DNA of 64,000 bases from RGIG8368 sp045540275 (GTDB lineage Bacteria; Verrucomicrobiota; Kiritimatiellia; RFP12; UBA1067): NCBI GenBank assembly GCA_045540275.1, contig JAZQGX010000291.1, positions 1 through 64,000 on the forward strand, given 5' to 3'. The translations under genes were made by a program, and so were the position numbers. Numbering within the stretch: the first letter of the stretch is position 1; every line of letters begins with the position of its first letter. This document shows positions 1-8,568 of the stretch, piece by piece. The notes under the pieces were generated by a model, which made no database searches, was not told where the DNA came from, and was given only the letters and a program-made list of their open reading frames with translations.

Positions 1-366
1 GGTGGCGACCCCTTTGCCCCCCTTGAAGCCGAGAAAGCACGTCCACGAATGCCCCACCACCGACATGACACCGCAAAACAGCGGGAAGAGCGCCGGCATC
101 GACGCGGCCCCGGCAGGTGCACAATATTTCCAGGCAGCAGCGGCAATCAGAGTGGATGCCAAAGCGCCTTTGAGAAAATCCAGCAGAAAGGTGAGCAGGC
201 CGAGTTTTTTGCTGACGCTCCGATAAACATTGGTAGCTCCGATGTTGCCGCTACCAACGGTGCGGATATCGACACCGGCGGCCCTGCCGAGCAGGAAGCC
301 GAAAGGAACCGAGCCGAGCAGATACGACGCCAAACCGCCGCAAATCCAAAATACGTATGCATTCAT
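1..366 (-). CDS. plsY: Glycerol-3-phosphate acyltransferase PlsY (5' part; runs off the window edge)
   Basis: Membrane acyltransferase that moves the acyl group from acyl-phosphate to glycerol-3-phosphate, the first step of phospholipid synthesis. The 122 visible residues begin with a hydrophobic segment (MNAYVFWICGGLASYLLGSV), followed by the family motif GSGNIGATN at residues 38-46 and a later GFKGGKGVAT block, both hallmarks of PlsY. The family is about 200 residues long, so roughly the last 40% lies beyond base 1. The chosen ATG at 366 puts the first membrane segment at the N-terminus, as in homologues. An in-frame ATG at 396 would add ten residues, and neither start has a clear Shine-Dalgarno sequence. 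It lies 62 bases downstream of the phosphate cotransporter gene on the same strand. Confidence 0.93.
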   Translation of the reverse strand, partial: MNAYVFWICGGLASYLLGSVPFGFLLGRAAGVDIRTVGSGNIGATNVYRSVSKKLGLLTFLLDFLKGALASTLIAAAAWKYCAPAGAASMPALFPLFCGVMSVVGHSWTCFLGFKGGKGVAT

Positions 367-428
367 AACTGTTACGCCAATGTATTTACCGTCCATTGAG
401 CAGCATCAACCGCCAACGCCGCAGATCG

Positions 429-2099
429 CTACTCTTTTGGTGCTTTTCCGCCGCAAATGGTTTCGGCGATATTCTCGTAGTATCCGCGCATCCGCTCATA
501 GGCGTTGAGAATGTCCAGCTTGACCAGCATTCGCATCGGAGCGGTGTCATCTCCGCCGAGGCGGGATAGCTGTTCTTTGCGGGTTTCGCGGATAAAATCC
601 TTGAGCATTCTGCTCTTTTCACCGAAATCGGCATTGGTGCAGACATTGGGAACGCCATCGCTGACCATCTTCATCAGCGCGCAGACATTGTCGGCAAGAG
701 CCTCCGTCCGATCGTGAGCCTGAAGGATGGACTGCTTCGATTCCTCCGAAATATGAAGACCGACCGCGCGCAGGCGCTGCAGTGCCTTGACGATTTTCGG
801 AGCCTCGTCGGAAATTGATTCAAGCTCATCGGTGATGCGCAGCAGTTTTCGGGCGCTGTTGGACATGGCGGTCGGCAGGCGACCGGTCATGACATGGCCG
901 ACAAACACGGTGATTTCCTTCTGGATATTGTCGAGTATGTCTTCCTTGCGGAAAATGTGCGCCTCCTCATCCTCGGTGCTGTTGCCGTCGATGACCTTGC
1001 GCACATTGACAAAAACCTCACGGTTGGTCTTCGCCATGAAAAAGACCTCTTTGGAGACCTGCTCAAGCGCAATCATGGGGCTTTGCTTGATATGCGGGTT
1101 CAAGAACGTCAGACGGGGTATTTCCTTTTTCTTCGCGGGAATGAGTTTTTCAACGAAACGGGCGAATTGGGGAACGAAGGGCAGGAACACCAAGGTGGTG
1201 GTGACGTTGAAAAAGGTGTGGACTGCCGCCATCGGAGCGGGGATGTTGGTGGCGTAATCGGGAAAAATCGACTTCGCCAGCGGTACGATTACCGGCAGAA
1301 ACAGCGGTACAAGCAATATCGTGCCAATTACATTGAAGAGGGTATGGGCCATAGCGGTACGTTTCGCCTCGGTGGTAGAATTGAACGCCGCCATCCATGC
1401 CGTGATGGTGGTGCCGATGTTCATACCGAACACGGTGGCCGCCGCCGCCTCGAAGGTGATCAGCCCCTGAATTGCCAACGCCATGGCAATTGCCGTGGTC
1501 GCCGCCGACGATTGCACGACCGCGGTGAAAATCATGGACACCAGAGTGCAACGGAACAAGCCCCAGATGGTCTTGGCGTCGAGCGATTTGAAGATTTCGA
1601 TAACCGCGGGATTGTTTTTGATGGGCTCGACCCCCTCCTTTATCCAGTGCAACCCCAGAAAGATGAATCCCAGTCCCATCAAAGCGAGGCCGAGGTTGTG
1701 CATCAGTTCGCGATTTACGAAAAAGTAGAGGATGGCACCGATTGAAACGATGGAAAGTCCTAATATCTTGACCTCCGGCGCATAGGCGATAATCCATGCC
1801 GTCGTGGTGGTTCCGATGTTTGAACCGATAATTACATTAATCGCCTGCGAGAGGTTCAATATCCCCGACGAGACGAATCCGACGGCCATTACCGTAATAA
1901 TCGACGAGGACTGGACGATTACCGTCGAAACGATACCGGTTCCGACTCCGGCAAGGCGATGAGTGGTGGCCAGCGCCATAAATTTACGCAGCCCCTTTCC
2001 GGACACCGCCTGCAGACCCTCGGACAAATGCTTCATTCCCAGAAGGAAGGTGCCCAATCCGCCGAGGATCGTGAGAATAACGAGCAACCAATCTTTCAT
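429..2099 (-). CDS. Na/Pi cotransporter family protein with C-terminal PhoU-like domain
   Basis: Predicted inner-membrane sodium-coupled phosphate transporter of the NptA/YjbB type, 556 residues. The N-terminal ~330 residues hold two repeated hydrophobic halves with family motifs: GTFLLGMKHLSEGL near residue 15, then two QSS-containing repeats (IVQSSSIITV and VVQSSAATT) and the paired GSNIGTT and GMNIGTT motifs. The C-terminal ~200 residues are helical and charged like PhoU and probably cytoplasmic. I start at the ATG at 2099 (MKDWLLVILTILGG). The frame stays open upstream, but those codons read through the divergent promoter region into the opposite gene and look non-coding. An extended -10 element (TGG then TATAAT) ends nine bases before this ATG and no Shine-Dalgarno sequence is present, so the mRNA may be leaderless. 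Confidence 0.92.
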   Translation of the reverse strand: MKDWLLVILTILGGLGTFLLGMKHLSEGLQAVSGKGLRKFMALATTHRLAGVGTGIVSTVIVQSSSIITVMAVGFVSSGILNLSQAINVIIGSNIGTTTTAWIIAYAPEVKILGLSIVSIGAILYFFVNRELMHNLGLALMGLGFIFLGLHWIKEGVEPIKNNPAVIEIFKSLDAKTIWGLFRCTLVSMIFTAVVQSSAATTAIAMALAIQGLITFEAAAATVFGMNIGTTITAWMAAFNSTTEAKRTAMAHTLFNVIGTILLVPLFLPVIVPLAKSIFPDYATNIPAPMAAVHTFFNVTTTLVFLPFVPQFARFVEKLIPAKKKEIPRLTFLNPHIKQSPMIALEQVSKEVFFMAKTNREVFVNVRKVIDGNSTEDEEAHIFRKEDILDNIQKEITVFVGHVMTGRLPTAMSNSARKLLRITDELESISDEAPKIVKALQRLRAVGLHISEESKQSILQAHDRTEALADNVCALMKMVSDGVPNVCTNADFGEKSRMLKDFIRETRKEQLSRLGGDDTAPMRMLVKLDILNAYERMRGYYENIAETICGGKAPKE

Positions 2100-2108
2100 A
2101 TGCGCGAT

Positions 2109-2114
2109 ATTATA
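2109..2114 (-). promoter_or_regulatory. Extended -10 promoter element of the Na/Pi cotransporter gene
   Basis: On the minus strand a perfect TATAAT is preceded by TGG, which gives an extended -10. No good -35 is seen at 16-18 bases. Only nine bases separate it from the ATG at 2099, which places the transcription start at or next to the start codon. Confidence 0.55.
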
Positions 2115-2186
2115 CCAAAATTCGAAACACAATAATACTACAACTTTGGAGGAAAATTTGCGCTTTATCTCGCCGTAAGGTTGAGC

Positions 2187-2192
2187 TATACT
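2187..2192 (+). promoter_or_regulatory. -10 promoter element of hydE
   Basis: TATACT lies seven bases before the hydE ATG at 2200, with no Shine-Dalgarno sequence between them. The -35 region (TTTATC, 17 bases upstream) is weak. The spacing suggests a leaderless transcript. Confidence 0.45.
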
Positions 2193-2199
2193 CAAACCC

Positions 2200-3282
2200 A
2201 TGTCACATCTCGAAGCCATCTTGGGAAAAGCGGCGGAAAGGCCGAAAGCCCTAAACCTCGAAGAGCGGGAATACCTGCTTTCGCTCACTGACGAAAGGGA
2301 TATACGCTCGCTTCGCCGTGCCGCATACGCAGTCAAGGTGCGCGAGTGCGGCAAAGGCGTTGCCCTGCGCGCACTCGTCGAATGCGGAAACCTTTGCAGC
2401 AAGGACTGTCTTTATTGCGGAATCCGCAAATCCAACGCCAGCATCCATCGCTATTTTCAACGCCAGGAAGAGATAATCGCAGAACTCAACAATGCCGCCG
2501 CCTTCGGATTCGGATCGGCCGTGCTTCAGGCCGGGGAAATTGAAAGCGAACGCAATACCGCCTTTTTCGAATCCGTCCTCAATGCGGTTGACGGCATGAA
2601 ACTGGGCATAACCCTATCCCTCGGTGAACAAAACGAGGAAACCCTGCGCCGTTGGAAAGCGGCCGGTGCCCGACGCTATCTGCTGCGCATCGAGACTTCC
2701 GATCCGAAGCTATATTCCCAGCTCCACCCCGTTGGACACAGTTGGGAGCGTCGGGCCGAATGTCTGAAAACCCTGCGGAAACTCAACTATCAGACCGGCA
2801 CCGGGGTAATATGCGGATTGCCCGGCCAGTCATTGCAGAGTCTAGCGCGCGACATCGGTTTCTTTGCGGAGGTTGACGCCGACATGATCGGCTCCGGTCC
2901 CTATATTCCCCATCCCGACACCCCCCTGGCGAAATTCGACTCCGGCGCAAACTCCGGCGAGCGGCTTCGCCTCGGACTCAACCTCATTTCAGTGACGCGT
3001 CTCTACCTGCACGATGTCAACATCGCCTCCGCCACCGCCTTGCAGGCGCTCAGCGACGACGGACGGGAGCTCGGCGTTGCCGCAGGAGCCAATGTCATCA
3101 TGCCCAACCTGACCTGGCGCGAAGCCCGGTCGAACTACCGGCTCTATCCGGGCAAACCGCAGCTGGATGTTGATGCAGCAACGGCACTGGATGTTCTACG
3201 TCAAAGGATGGACGCCATCGGTGAAACGCTGATCAACGATGACAGCGGTGACTCAAAACATTTTGCCCGACGCAATCGGTAG
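2200..3282 (+). CDS. hydE: [FeFe] hydrogenase H-cluster radical SAM maturase HydE
   Basis: Radical S-adenosylmethionine enzyme of the biotin-synthase/HydE family that helps build the H-cluster of [FeFe]-hydrogenase; 360 residues, normal length. The radical SAM cluster motif CX3CX2C is at C66, C70 and C73 (CSKDCLYC). Other family features are the GVALRALVECGNLC lead-in, the GSGPYIPHPDTPL segment near residue 230 and the GANVIMPNLT segment near residue 305. It is one of only two confident plus-strand genes outside the 60-62 kb regulator, and it converges on the glycosidase gene with a 30-base overlap at its 3' end. The partner maturases HydF and HydG and the hydrogenase itself are not in the window. 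The N-terminus has no Shine-Dalgarno sequence. Confidence 0.93.
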   Translation: MSHLEAILGKAAERPKALNLEEREYLLSLTDERDIRSLRRAAYAVKVRECGKGVALRALVECGNLCSKDCLYCGIRKSNASIHRYFQRQEEIIAELNNAAAFGFGSAVLQAGEIESERNTAFFESVLNAVDGMKLGITLSLGEQNEETLRRWKAAGARRYLLRIETSDPKLYSQLHPVGHSWERRAECLKTLRKLNYQTGTGVICGLPGQSLQSLARDIGFFAEVDADMIGSGPYIPHPDTPLAKFDSGANSGERLRLGLNLISVTRLYLHDVNIASATALQALSDDGRELGVAAGANVIMPNLTWREARSNYRLYPGKPQLDVDAATALDVLRQRMDAIGETLINDDSGDSKHFARRNR

Positions 3283-5682
3283 CGTCCGGCCGCCCCATTC
3301 CAATTCGCCCTCCACCCCCTCGGGTAGAGTTATGCATCCGGATATTTTTCCCCGGTCAAAACGCAGATCACTCTTGATCACTCCTTTGGGATGCGGCGTG
3401 ACTGCTTTGATGAATTTCAACGGGCCGGGCTTCGGAGCGATTTTGACCTTGGAAAAGAAGGGAGCAGCTGGGCGCACTCCCAAAACCGATGCGTGCATGT
3501 GATGCAGGGGGTGCGATCCCCATGCATGGCAGTCGGAGCGTGAAGGGACCGGCTGCTCCAACGTTGTGGCGGCGCCGATTTCCACATATGACTTCCAAAG
3601 GTCGAGCGCCTTGAGAATCAGATCCGTCCGGCCGAAACGGGCATGCGTCTCAAACAGATAATAAGAGAAATACACCGTCGTGCGGAGCAAATCTGGATCG
3701 GATATCAACTTGGCATAAAGTTCTTCAGCATCTCTCCCCGTCACTGCACCGCCGAGAATGGCCAAGCACTGGACGTGCTCGGAATACGCAGAATGCTTCG
3801 CATCATCGGCAAACATTTTCCGTCCGTCGTCCCAGTAATGCTTTTTCAACGCCGAAATCAGCTTTTGAGCCTTACCCATCCAGTGCGACGCCAGCGCGTG
3901 GTTGCCGAACGCGCTCTCAATCTCGGCCGCGCTTCTCAATGCCATAAGGTACAGGAAATCGGCCGCCGCAAAACGCGGTGCCTGAGAATAGACGTGATTG
4001 TCACGCGCCAGCGACGCCCCGCGCCAATCGACAAAGCTCCATCCGGGAAGTATGCCGAGAGCTCCGCTCTCGTCCTCAAACAACTCCAGGGTTGAAAGCA
4101 GTTGACGCATGCCGCCGAGCCTCGCCGCCAGAAACCCGCGATTGTCGTGCCACTTCATGTAGTCGGCGAGCATCAGCGGATAAATCATGGAATATGTCAC
4201 CGAATCCTGCTTGCCGCGCGTAGGAGTATTCATCCCGATCAGACCGTTCGAACGTCGCGACTCGTCAAAAAGACGCAGAGCATGGCGGATGTGGCGATCG
4301 TCGGAAGTCATCGATGAAACCGTCAGAAACTGCGTGCGGCTGTCCCCGCCGTACATCTGCTGCTCATAGTAGGGGCAGTCGAAGAACATTTCATGCGTAC
4401 ACATTTCCATCGCCCGCGCGCATATTTTCAGGACAGGGCCGATCGAGGCATCATCGCACGCAAACGAGGATTCACGACGCATCGGATAGCGCGTCTCGAA
4501 AATCATGAGCTTCTCTATGGTAAGCGGCTCGCCGCCCGTCTTTATTTCAATCTGACACCATTTGCCGCAACGCCACCAGCACGTTGAAAATTCCGCATTC
4601 TTTCTTCCGTCCGAAACAAAGCGATCGGCAAACAGTCTGGACGCGGCGAGATTCTCGAAAGCATCGCGCCTCTGCTTGCGCTTTTTCGCGTCAAACAGCG
4701 CCTCGGTCCAACCCCATCGCAGCTGCGCGCCATTTCCCCCGGAAAGCTTGAGATACGGGTATGCGCAGTAGTAGTCGCCAAGATCCCAGACGAAACGCAC
4801 CTTCGTCTCCGGCGGAATCGTGACGCTCGCGCCCTCGAGAAGACGGTTGGCCTGTACGACGAACGGATGTGCGGCATCGCCCTTCTCGTAGACAGTTTCA
4901 TCTTTCATGTACTCGCTGCGAGCCGCCTTTACCCTTCCCGGGGCGATCGGCTTGTGAAGCATTTCGGGAAGGACGCTTGGGGAAGCATAATATTCGAAAC
5001 TGGAATGCACACCCCAGTTATTTCCGGCGTGAACCGGTCGCTTCACAATATCCTTGGCCGGTTTAAATTTGGAGTCGGGGGGATTTTCGAATTCGGCGGA
5101 GGTGCCCGTAGCAAGGTAGCGTCCGCCCACGCCGAATGTTCCCGCCGTCGAGGGAAGATTGTCGCAGACCACCGAAACCAGCGGCGCCATCTCCCACCTT
5201 CCGCAGCCGGTGGTAAGCTGACGGTGGAAAGAACCAGAGGCACGAAGAGCGAAGGCTCCGCGCTTAGACATAATTTGCGCCAGCGGCGATGATTCAAGAT
5301 GCCATACCGTCGCCTCAATCCGGTGATCGCCCGGTTCCAGTCCGGCGATGCGGTAACTTGAAAACTGCCAGTATTCGAGAAAGCCGCGATGCGGGCCACG
5401 GCCGATTTCGCGACCATCGAGTTTCAGAATGTAGCGATTGTCCGCGCTGACGTCTACGATCAAATCCTCGCCGCCGACAGCCTTGAAGTCGCAGCGGAAC
5501 CGGTAGGTGCCCCCTGCGGGGAAACCGTACCACGAGGCGTCGTCGAAGTCGTAGAGCCTGCGGATGTTTTCATCGGTGCGGAAATCACGGGACGGGCGAA
5601 AAATCCGTTCGGAGGAAAAATCGGCCGAAAGATTGCACGCAGCAAAAACAACCAAAACGGGCAGCATCATTCTTGTCTTCAT
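3253..5682 (-). CDS. Exported alpha-L-rhamnosidase-like (GH78-type) glycoside hydrolase
   Basis: Secreted protein of 809 residues. A signal peptide (MKTRMMLPVLVVFAACNLSA) is followed by beta-rich N-terminal domains with a galactose-binding-like segment. An (alpha/alpha)6 catalytic barrel begins near residue 390, and a short C-terminal beta domain follows. The block FFDCPYYEQQMYGGDSR corresponds to the GH78 acid-residue motif, normally close to DCPTRERLGWLGD. The first half of that motif is altered (PYYEQQM), so the substrate may not be rhamnoside. The C-terminal HPLHHMHASVLGVRP block also fits the family. The start at 5682 has GGAG six bases upstream; an in-frame ATG at 5697 is less well placed. 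It follows the GHL10-like gene by 71 bases and overlaps hydE at the 3' end. Substrate specificity is not readable. Confidence 0.8.
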   Translation of the reverse strand: MKTRMMLPVLVVFAACNLSADFSSERIFRPSRDFRTDENIRRLYDFDDASWYGFPAGGTYRFRCDFKAVGGEDLIVDVSADNRYILKLDGREIGRGPHRGFLEYWQFSSYRIAGLEPGDHRIEATVWHLESSPLAQIMSKRGAFALRASGSFHRQLTTGCGRWEMAPLVSVVCDNLPSTAGTFGVGGRYLATGTSAEFENPPDSKFKPAKDIVKRPVHAGNNWGVHSSFEYYASPSVLPEMLHKPIAPGRVKAARSEYMKDETVYEKGDAAHPFVVQANRLLEGASVTIPPETKVRFVWDLGDYYCAYPYLKLSGGNGAQLRWGWTEALFDAKKRKQRRDAFENLAASRLFADRFVSDGRKNAEFSTCWWRCGKWCQIEIKTGGEPLTIEKLMIFETRYPMRRESSFACDDASIGPVLKICARAMEMCTHEMFFDCPYYEQQMYGGDSRTQFLTVSSMTSDDRHIRHALRLFDESRRSNGLIGMNTPTRGKQDSVTYSMIYPLMLADYMKWHDNRGFLAARLGGMRQLLSTLELFEDESGALGILPGWSFVDWRGASLARDNHVYSQAPRFAAADFLYLMALRSAAEIESAFGNHALASHWMGKAQKLISALKKHYWDDGRKMFADDAKHSAYSEHVQCLAILGGAVTGRDAEELYAKLISDPDLLRTTVYFSYYLFETHARFGRTDLILKALDLWKSYVEIGAATTLEQPVPSRSDCHAWGSHPLHHMHASVLGVRPAAPFFSKVKIAPKPGPLKFIKAVTPHPKGVIKSDLRFDRGKISGCITLPEGVEGELEWGGRTLPIASGKMF

Positions 5683-5753
5683 ATCCAACTCCGTCATGTT
5701 TTTCCCAATCAACGAAGACGCCGCCTGATTTCTATGCAAAATAACACGGCGTA

Positions 5754-7700
5754 CTATCTGCGACGCGGTGCCGCCTCTGGCTTGGTAATTCCCAGACACA
5801 GCACCGGCAAAATCTCCTGCATAAGCGCAGTATCCAGATCAAACAGGGCAAAGCCGGGAAACCCGCTGCGGCGGACGGCGTTGATCTGGTCGATCACCTG
5901 CATTGCATTCAAACGACTTTCCGCGGCGGTAACTCCAATTCCCGGAAGCACCGCCATCAGACGGGAACGGGTCCGCGACTGCGATGCCAGCAGGTTAGCG
6001 AAAACCTGCCCATCTTCGGTGTAATTCATCGGCACCGCATAGTCGACAAAACCCGTATCTATCCATGCCTCCCAATCCTGCCCGACCGACTCGTAGCATG
6101 ACGGATATTTGCCGAACACCGCCGCGGTAAAAAGTTTGCCGCCACCCGCCTTTCGGATTTCGCGGCGCGACTGGCGCACGAAGGAGGTCAGCTGGTCCGC
6201 CCGCCACCGGAAAAACGACTGGCGCAGCGCTCCGCGTTTCACCCTCGACTGCAGATCCTTGATCCTGCCGCCCTCGGCATTCTCGAAACGGGCAAGCGAC
6301 TCCGCGCCGTACGCCGAAGCGACATCGGGATAGCGGACGAAGTCGACATGAATTCCAGATACCGGATAGCGGGATACGATTTCGGAAATCGCGCCGACCA
6401 GATATTCGCGCACCGCCGGGACCGATGGATCGAGCCATTTGTACTGCGCGCTCCCGTCCCCGGTCAGCGTCCATCCGCGACTGCGGAAAATCTCGGTGCG
6501 CGAGCTGGTAGCGCCCTCGAGCGAAAAACAAACCACCCAGGCATGCACCCTTATGCCCGCTCGCTGCGCCGCATCGCAACAGGCAGCCAGCTGATCACCG
6601 TATTCGCCAAACAGTCTGGACCTCGGAAGAATGGAACTGGCATAGTGCGCATACGCCGCTCCGGCGACGTTGACAAAAACATCGGTCACCCCGGCATATT
6701 TGAGCAATGACATCGTCCGACCCCAGTCGCCCGGATAGAGCCCGAGCCCAGTTCGCTCCCATACTGCTCGTATCTCCGAACGGCGGCAATCCTGAAGCAT
6801 TCCGTAAACCTCAACCGCCGTCGCATCCGCCGAACGTGCCGCCAGCCACGCATCGTATCCGCGCCCCTCCCCGATCAGCGCATCCACACGTGCGATGTGA
6901 TTGCTCATCGCGTTCATCCGTCTGCGGACAAGACGGTTGCCGCTGTCGGCCGCGGGGATCGCCAGCTCGGTGATCTCGTCGCGCCGGGCCTTTCCGCGCT
7001 TCAACGATTTCTCCGTCGCATCTGCCCATATTCCAGGTTCGAATTCGGCGGTCATCGCCATCAGCATTCTTGTTTTTCGCTCGGTGTCGCCGTCGGCAAA
7101 AAGGACATGGGTCATCCAGTAGCCGTGCCTGGATTTCAACCAGGCCGCCTCCTCGGTGGGCTGGCCGTCGCGCGTATACCACCATGCAACCACCGACGAC
7201 TTGCCGGGAATCGGCTCCATCAAAAACAAATTGGGCGAAGATTGGCTGATTGAAACCGGACATCCGGCCGGACGGGCATCGGAAAAACGCATCTTAGCCC
7301 AGCGGGTTCCAGAATCGCACTTCATGTAGCGGAGGGGTCTTACCTCCATCAACGAGGCAAGCGCCGGAGACGATGAATAGAAGACGATCAATTTGCCGCC
7401 GCCGCGCACGAATGATCTGAGGAGCGAAAGCTGATGTTGCGAGGGGCACATCATGCACACAAGTACCGCCACCCTGCTACCGTTCAGGGCCGATGCCATT
7501 TCGCTGTCGGGCGCAAGCTGCACATCCACCCCCGACGCATCGTACCATCTGGCGATATGTCGGGCGAGCGACGCGGCATAAGACCGTTCGGAAGCGGCGA
7601 GAGAATCGCTTGCCCTGACTACGGCGACCTTGGCGTGCAGCCGGAAAAAAGGCAGCAACAACATCAACGGCAGCAGCAGATATTTGAGATGATTGCTCAT
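5754..7700 (-). CDS. Exported GHL10-like (DUF187) glycosidase family protein
   Basis: A 648-residue protein with an N-terminal signal peptide (KYLLLPLMLLLPFFRLHA). The first ~290 residues have no clear family but read like an alpha/beta lobe (VAVLVCMMCPSQ, GGGKLIVFYSS) that could be a glutamine-amidotransferase-like accessory domain. Residues from about 310 match the GHL10 TIM barrel: KYAGVTDVFVNVAG, RAGIRVHAWVVCFSLEG, WLDPSVPAVREYLVGAISEI, VSGIHVDFVRYPD and FVDYAVPMNYTED. The DFVRY and PMNY strands carry the usual carboxylates and aromatic residues. This family is thought to act on cell-wall or storage glycans in the periplasm, but the substrate is not established here. It starts four bases after the dapF stop, so it is probably co-transcribed. 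Confidence 0.8.
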   Translation of the reverse strand: MSNHLKYLLLPLMLLLPFFRLHAKVAVVRASDSLAASERSYAASLARHIARWYDASGVDVQLAPDSEMASALNGSRVAVLVCMMCPSQHQLSLLRSFVRGGGKLIVFYSSSPALASLMEVRPLRYMKCDSGTRWAKMRFSDARPAGCPVSISQSSPNLFLMEPIPGKSSVVAWWYTRDGQPTEEAAWLKSRHGYWMTHVLFADGDTERKTRMLMAMTAEFEPGIWADATEKSLKRGKARRDEITELAIPAADSGNRLVRRRMNAMSNHIARVDALIGEGRGYDAWLAARSADATAVEVYGMLQDCRRSEIRAVWERTGLGLYPGDWGRTMSLLKYAGVTDVFVNVAGAAYAHYASSILPRSRLFGEYGDQLAACCDAAQRAGIRVHAWVVCFSLEGATSSRTEIFRSRGWTLTGDGSAQYKWLDPSVPAVREYLVGAISEIVSRYPVSGIHVDFVRYPDVASAYGAESLARFENAEGGRIKDLQSRVKRGALRQSFFRWRADQLTSFVRQSRREIRKAGGGKLFTAAVFGKYPSCYESVGQDWEAWIDTGFVDYAVPMNYTEDGQVFANLLASQSRTRSRLMAVLPGIGVTAAESRLNAMQVIDQINAVRRSGFPGFALFDLDTALMQEILPVLCLGITKPEAAPRRR

Positions 7701-7704
7701 TCTG

Positions 7705-8544
7705 TCAGTCTATCTCGTTTCCCATGTCGACTTCATCGGTATCAATCACGCCGGAAAAGACGAATTTAACCGGACCGGTCAAGGTCATCCCGGTGCAACG
7801 TTTTTTACGCCAGTCGCCATCGACGGCGAGATCGAACCCCGAGGAGGTCTTGATCTGCAGCGGAAGGGTCAATCCCAGCCGTTCAACCGCAACCACGGCG
7901 CAGGACACCGCACCGGTTCCGCACGCTCCGCTTTCGCTCTCGACTCCGCGTTCATAGGTGCGTATTGCCATGCGGTTGCCGCTGCGCAGCGAAACAAAAT
8001 CGACATTTGTTCCTTCGGGGGCGAATGCCGCATGGCGGCGCAGCACCTTGCCGAGCCCGGCGACATCGCACGTGGCGAGATTCTCGACCTGAACGACAAA
8101 GTGAGGAACGCCGGCCACCACGTAATCTCCGGTGATCTTCCCCTCCGGGGTGTCCAGCTCCATCCCGAACACGCGCTTTCCCGGTTCCGGCAGCCAGATG
8201 CGAACCTGTCCGTTGCCGAGCAGTTCGGCGTCCACCAGTCCCGACCGCGTCTCCATCGTCATCGACCTGCCCGCGGCACCGATGGCATGGGCGAAGGCCG
8301 CCGCACAGCGGGAGCCGTTTCCGCACATGTCCACTTCGGTGCCGTCGGGATTGAGAAAGCGGAAGAGGATATCGGCGCGCTCCGATTTCTGAATCAGGAT
8401 TATCCCCTCGCTTCCGATTCCCAGACGTCTGGTCGCCAGTGCCGCCATGAGAAAATGATCCTGCCACGGAGTTTTGCCCTCGCGGTCGTCGATAAGGATA
8501 AAATCGTTGCCCGCACCATGCATTTTTGTGAAATTGATTTTCAT
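7705..8544 (-). CDS. dapF: Diaminopimelate epimerase
   Basis: Cytoplasmic cofactor-independent epimerase that converts LL- to meso-diaminopimelate for lysine and peptidoglycan synthesis; 279 residues, usual length. Both catalytic cysteine motifs are intact: CGNGSRCAAA near residue 74 and ESGACGTGAVSC near residue 220. The N-terminus MKINFTKMHGAGNDFILIDD is diagnostic. A GGAG Shine-Dalgarno sequence lies seven bases before the ATG. The gene sits between the S41 protease and the GHL10-like gene in a minus-strand run with short gaps. Confidence 0.97.
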   Translation of the reverse strand: MKINFTKMHGAGNDFILIDDREGKTPWQDHFLMAALATRRLGIGSEGIILIQKSERADILFRFLNPDGTEVDMCGNGSRCAAAFAHAIGAAGRSMTMETRSGLVDAELLGNGQVRIWLPEPGKRVFGMELDTPEGKITGDYVVAGVPHFVVQVENLATCDVAGLGKVLRRHAAFAPEGTNVDFVSLRSGNRMAIRTYERGVESESGACGTGAVSCAVVAVERLGLTLPLQIKTSSGFDLAVDGDWRKKRCTGMTLTGPVKFVFSGVIDTDEVDMGNEID

Positions 8545-8568
8545 CGCGTCACTCCGCTGAAAGTTGGT

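Noticed and set aside
2100..2402. Upstream extension of the Na/Pi transporter frame
   Set aside because: The extra 101 codons overlap hydE on the other strand, resemble no transporter sequence, and hide the normal hydrophobic N-terminus.
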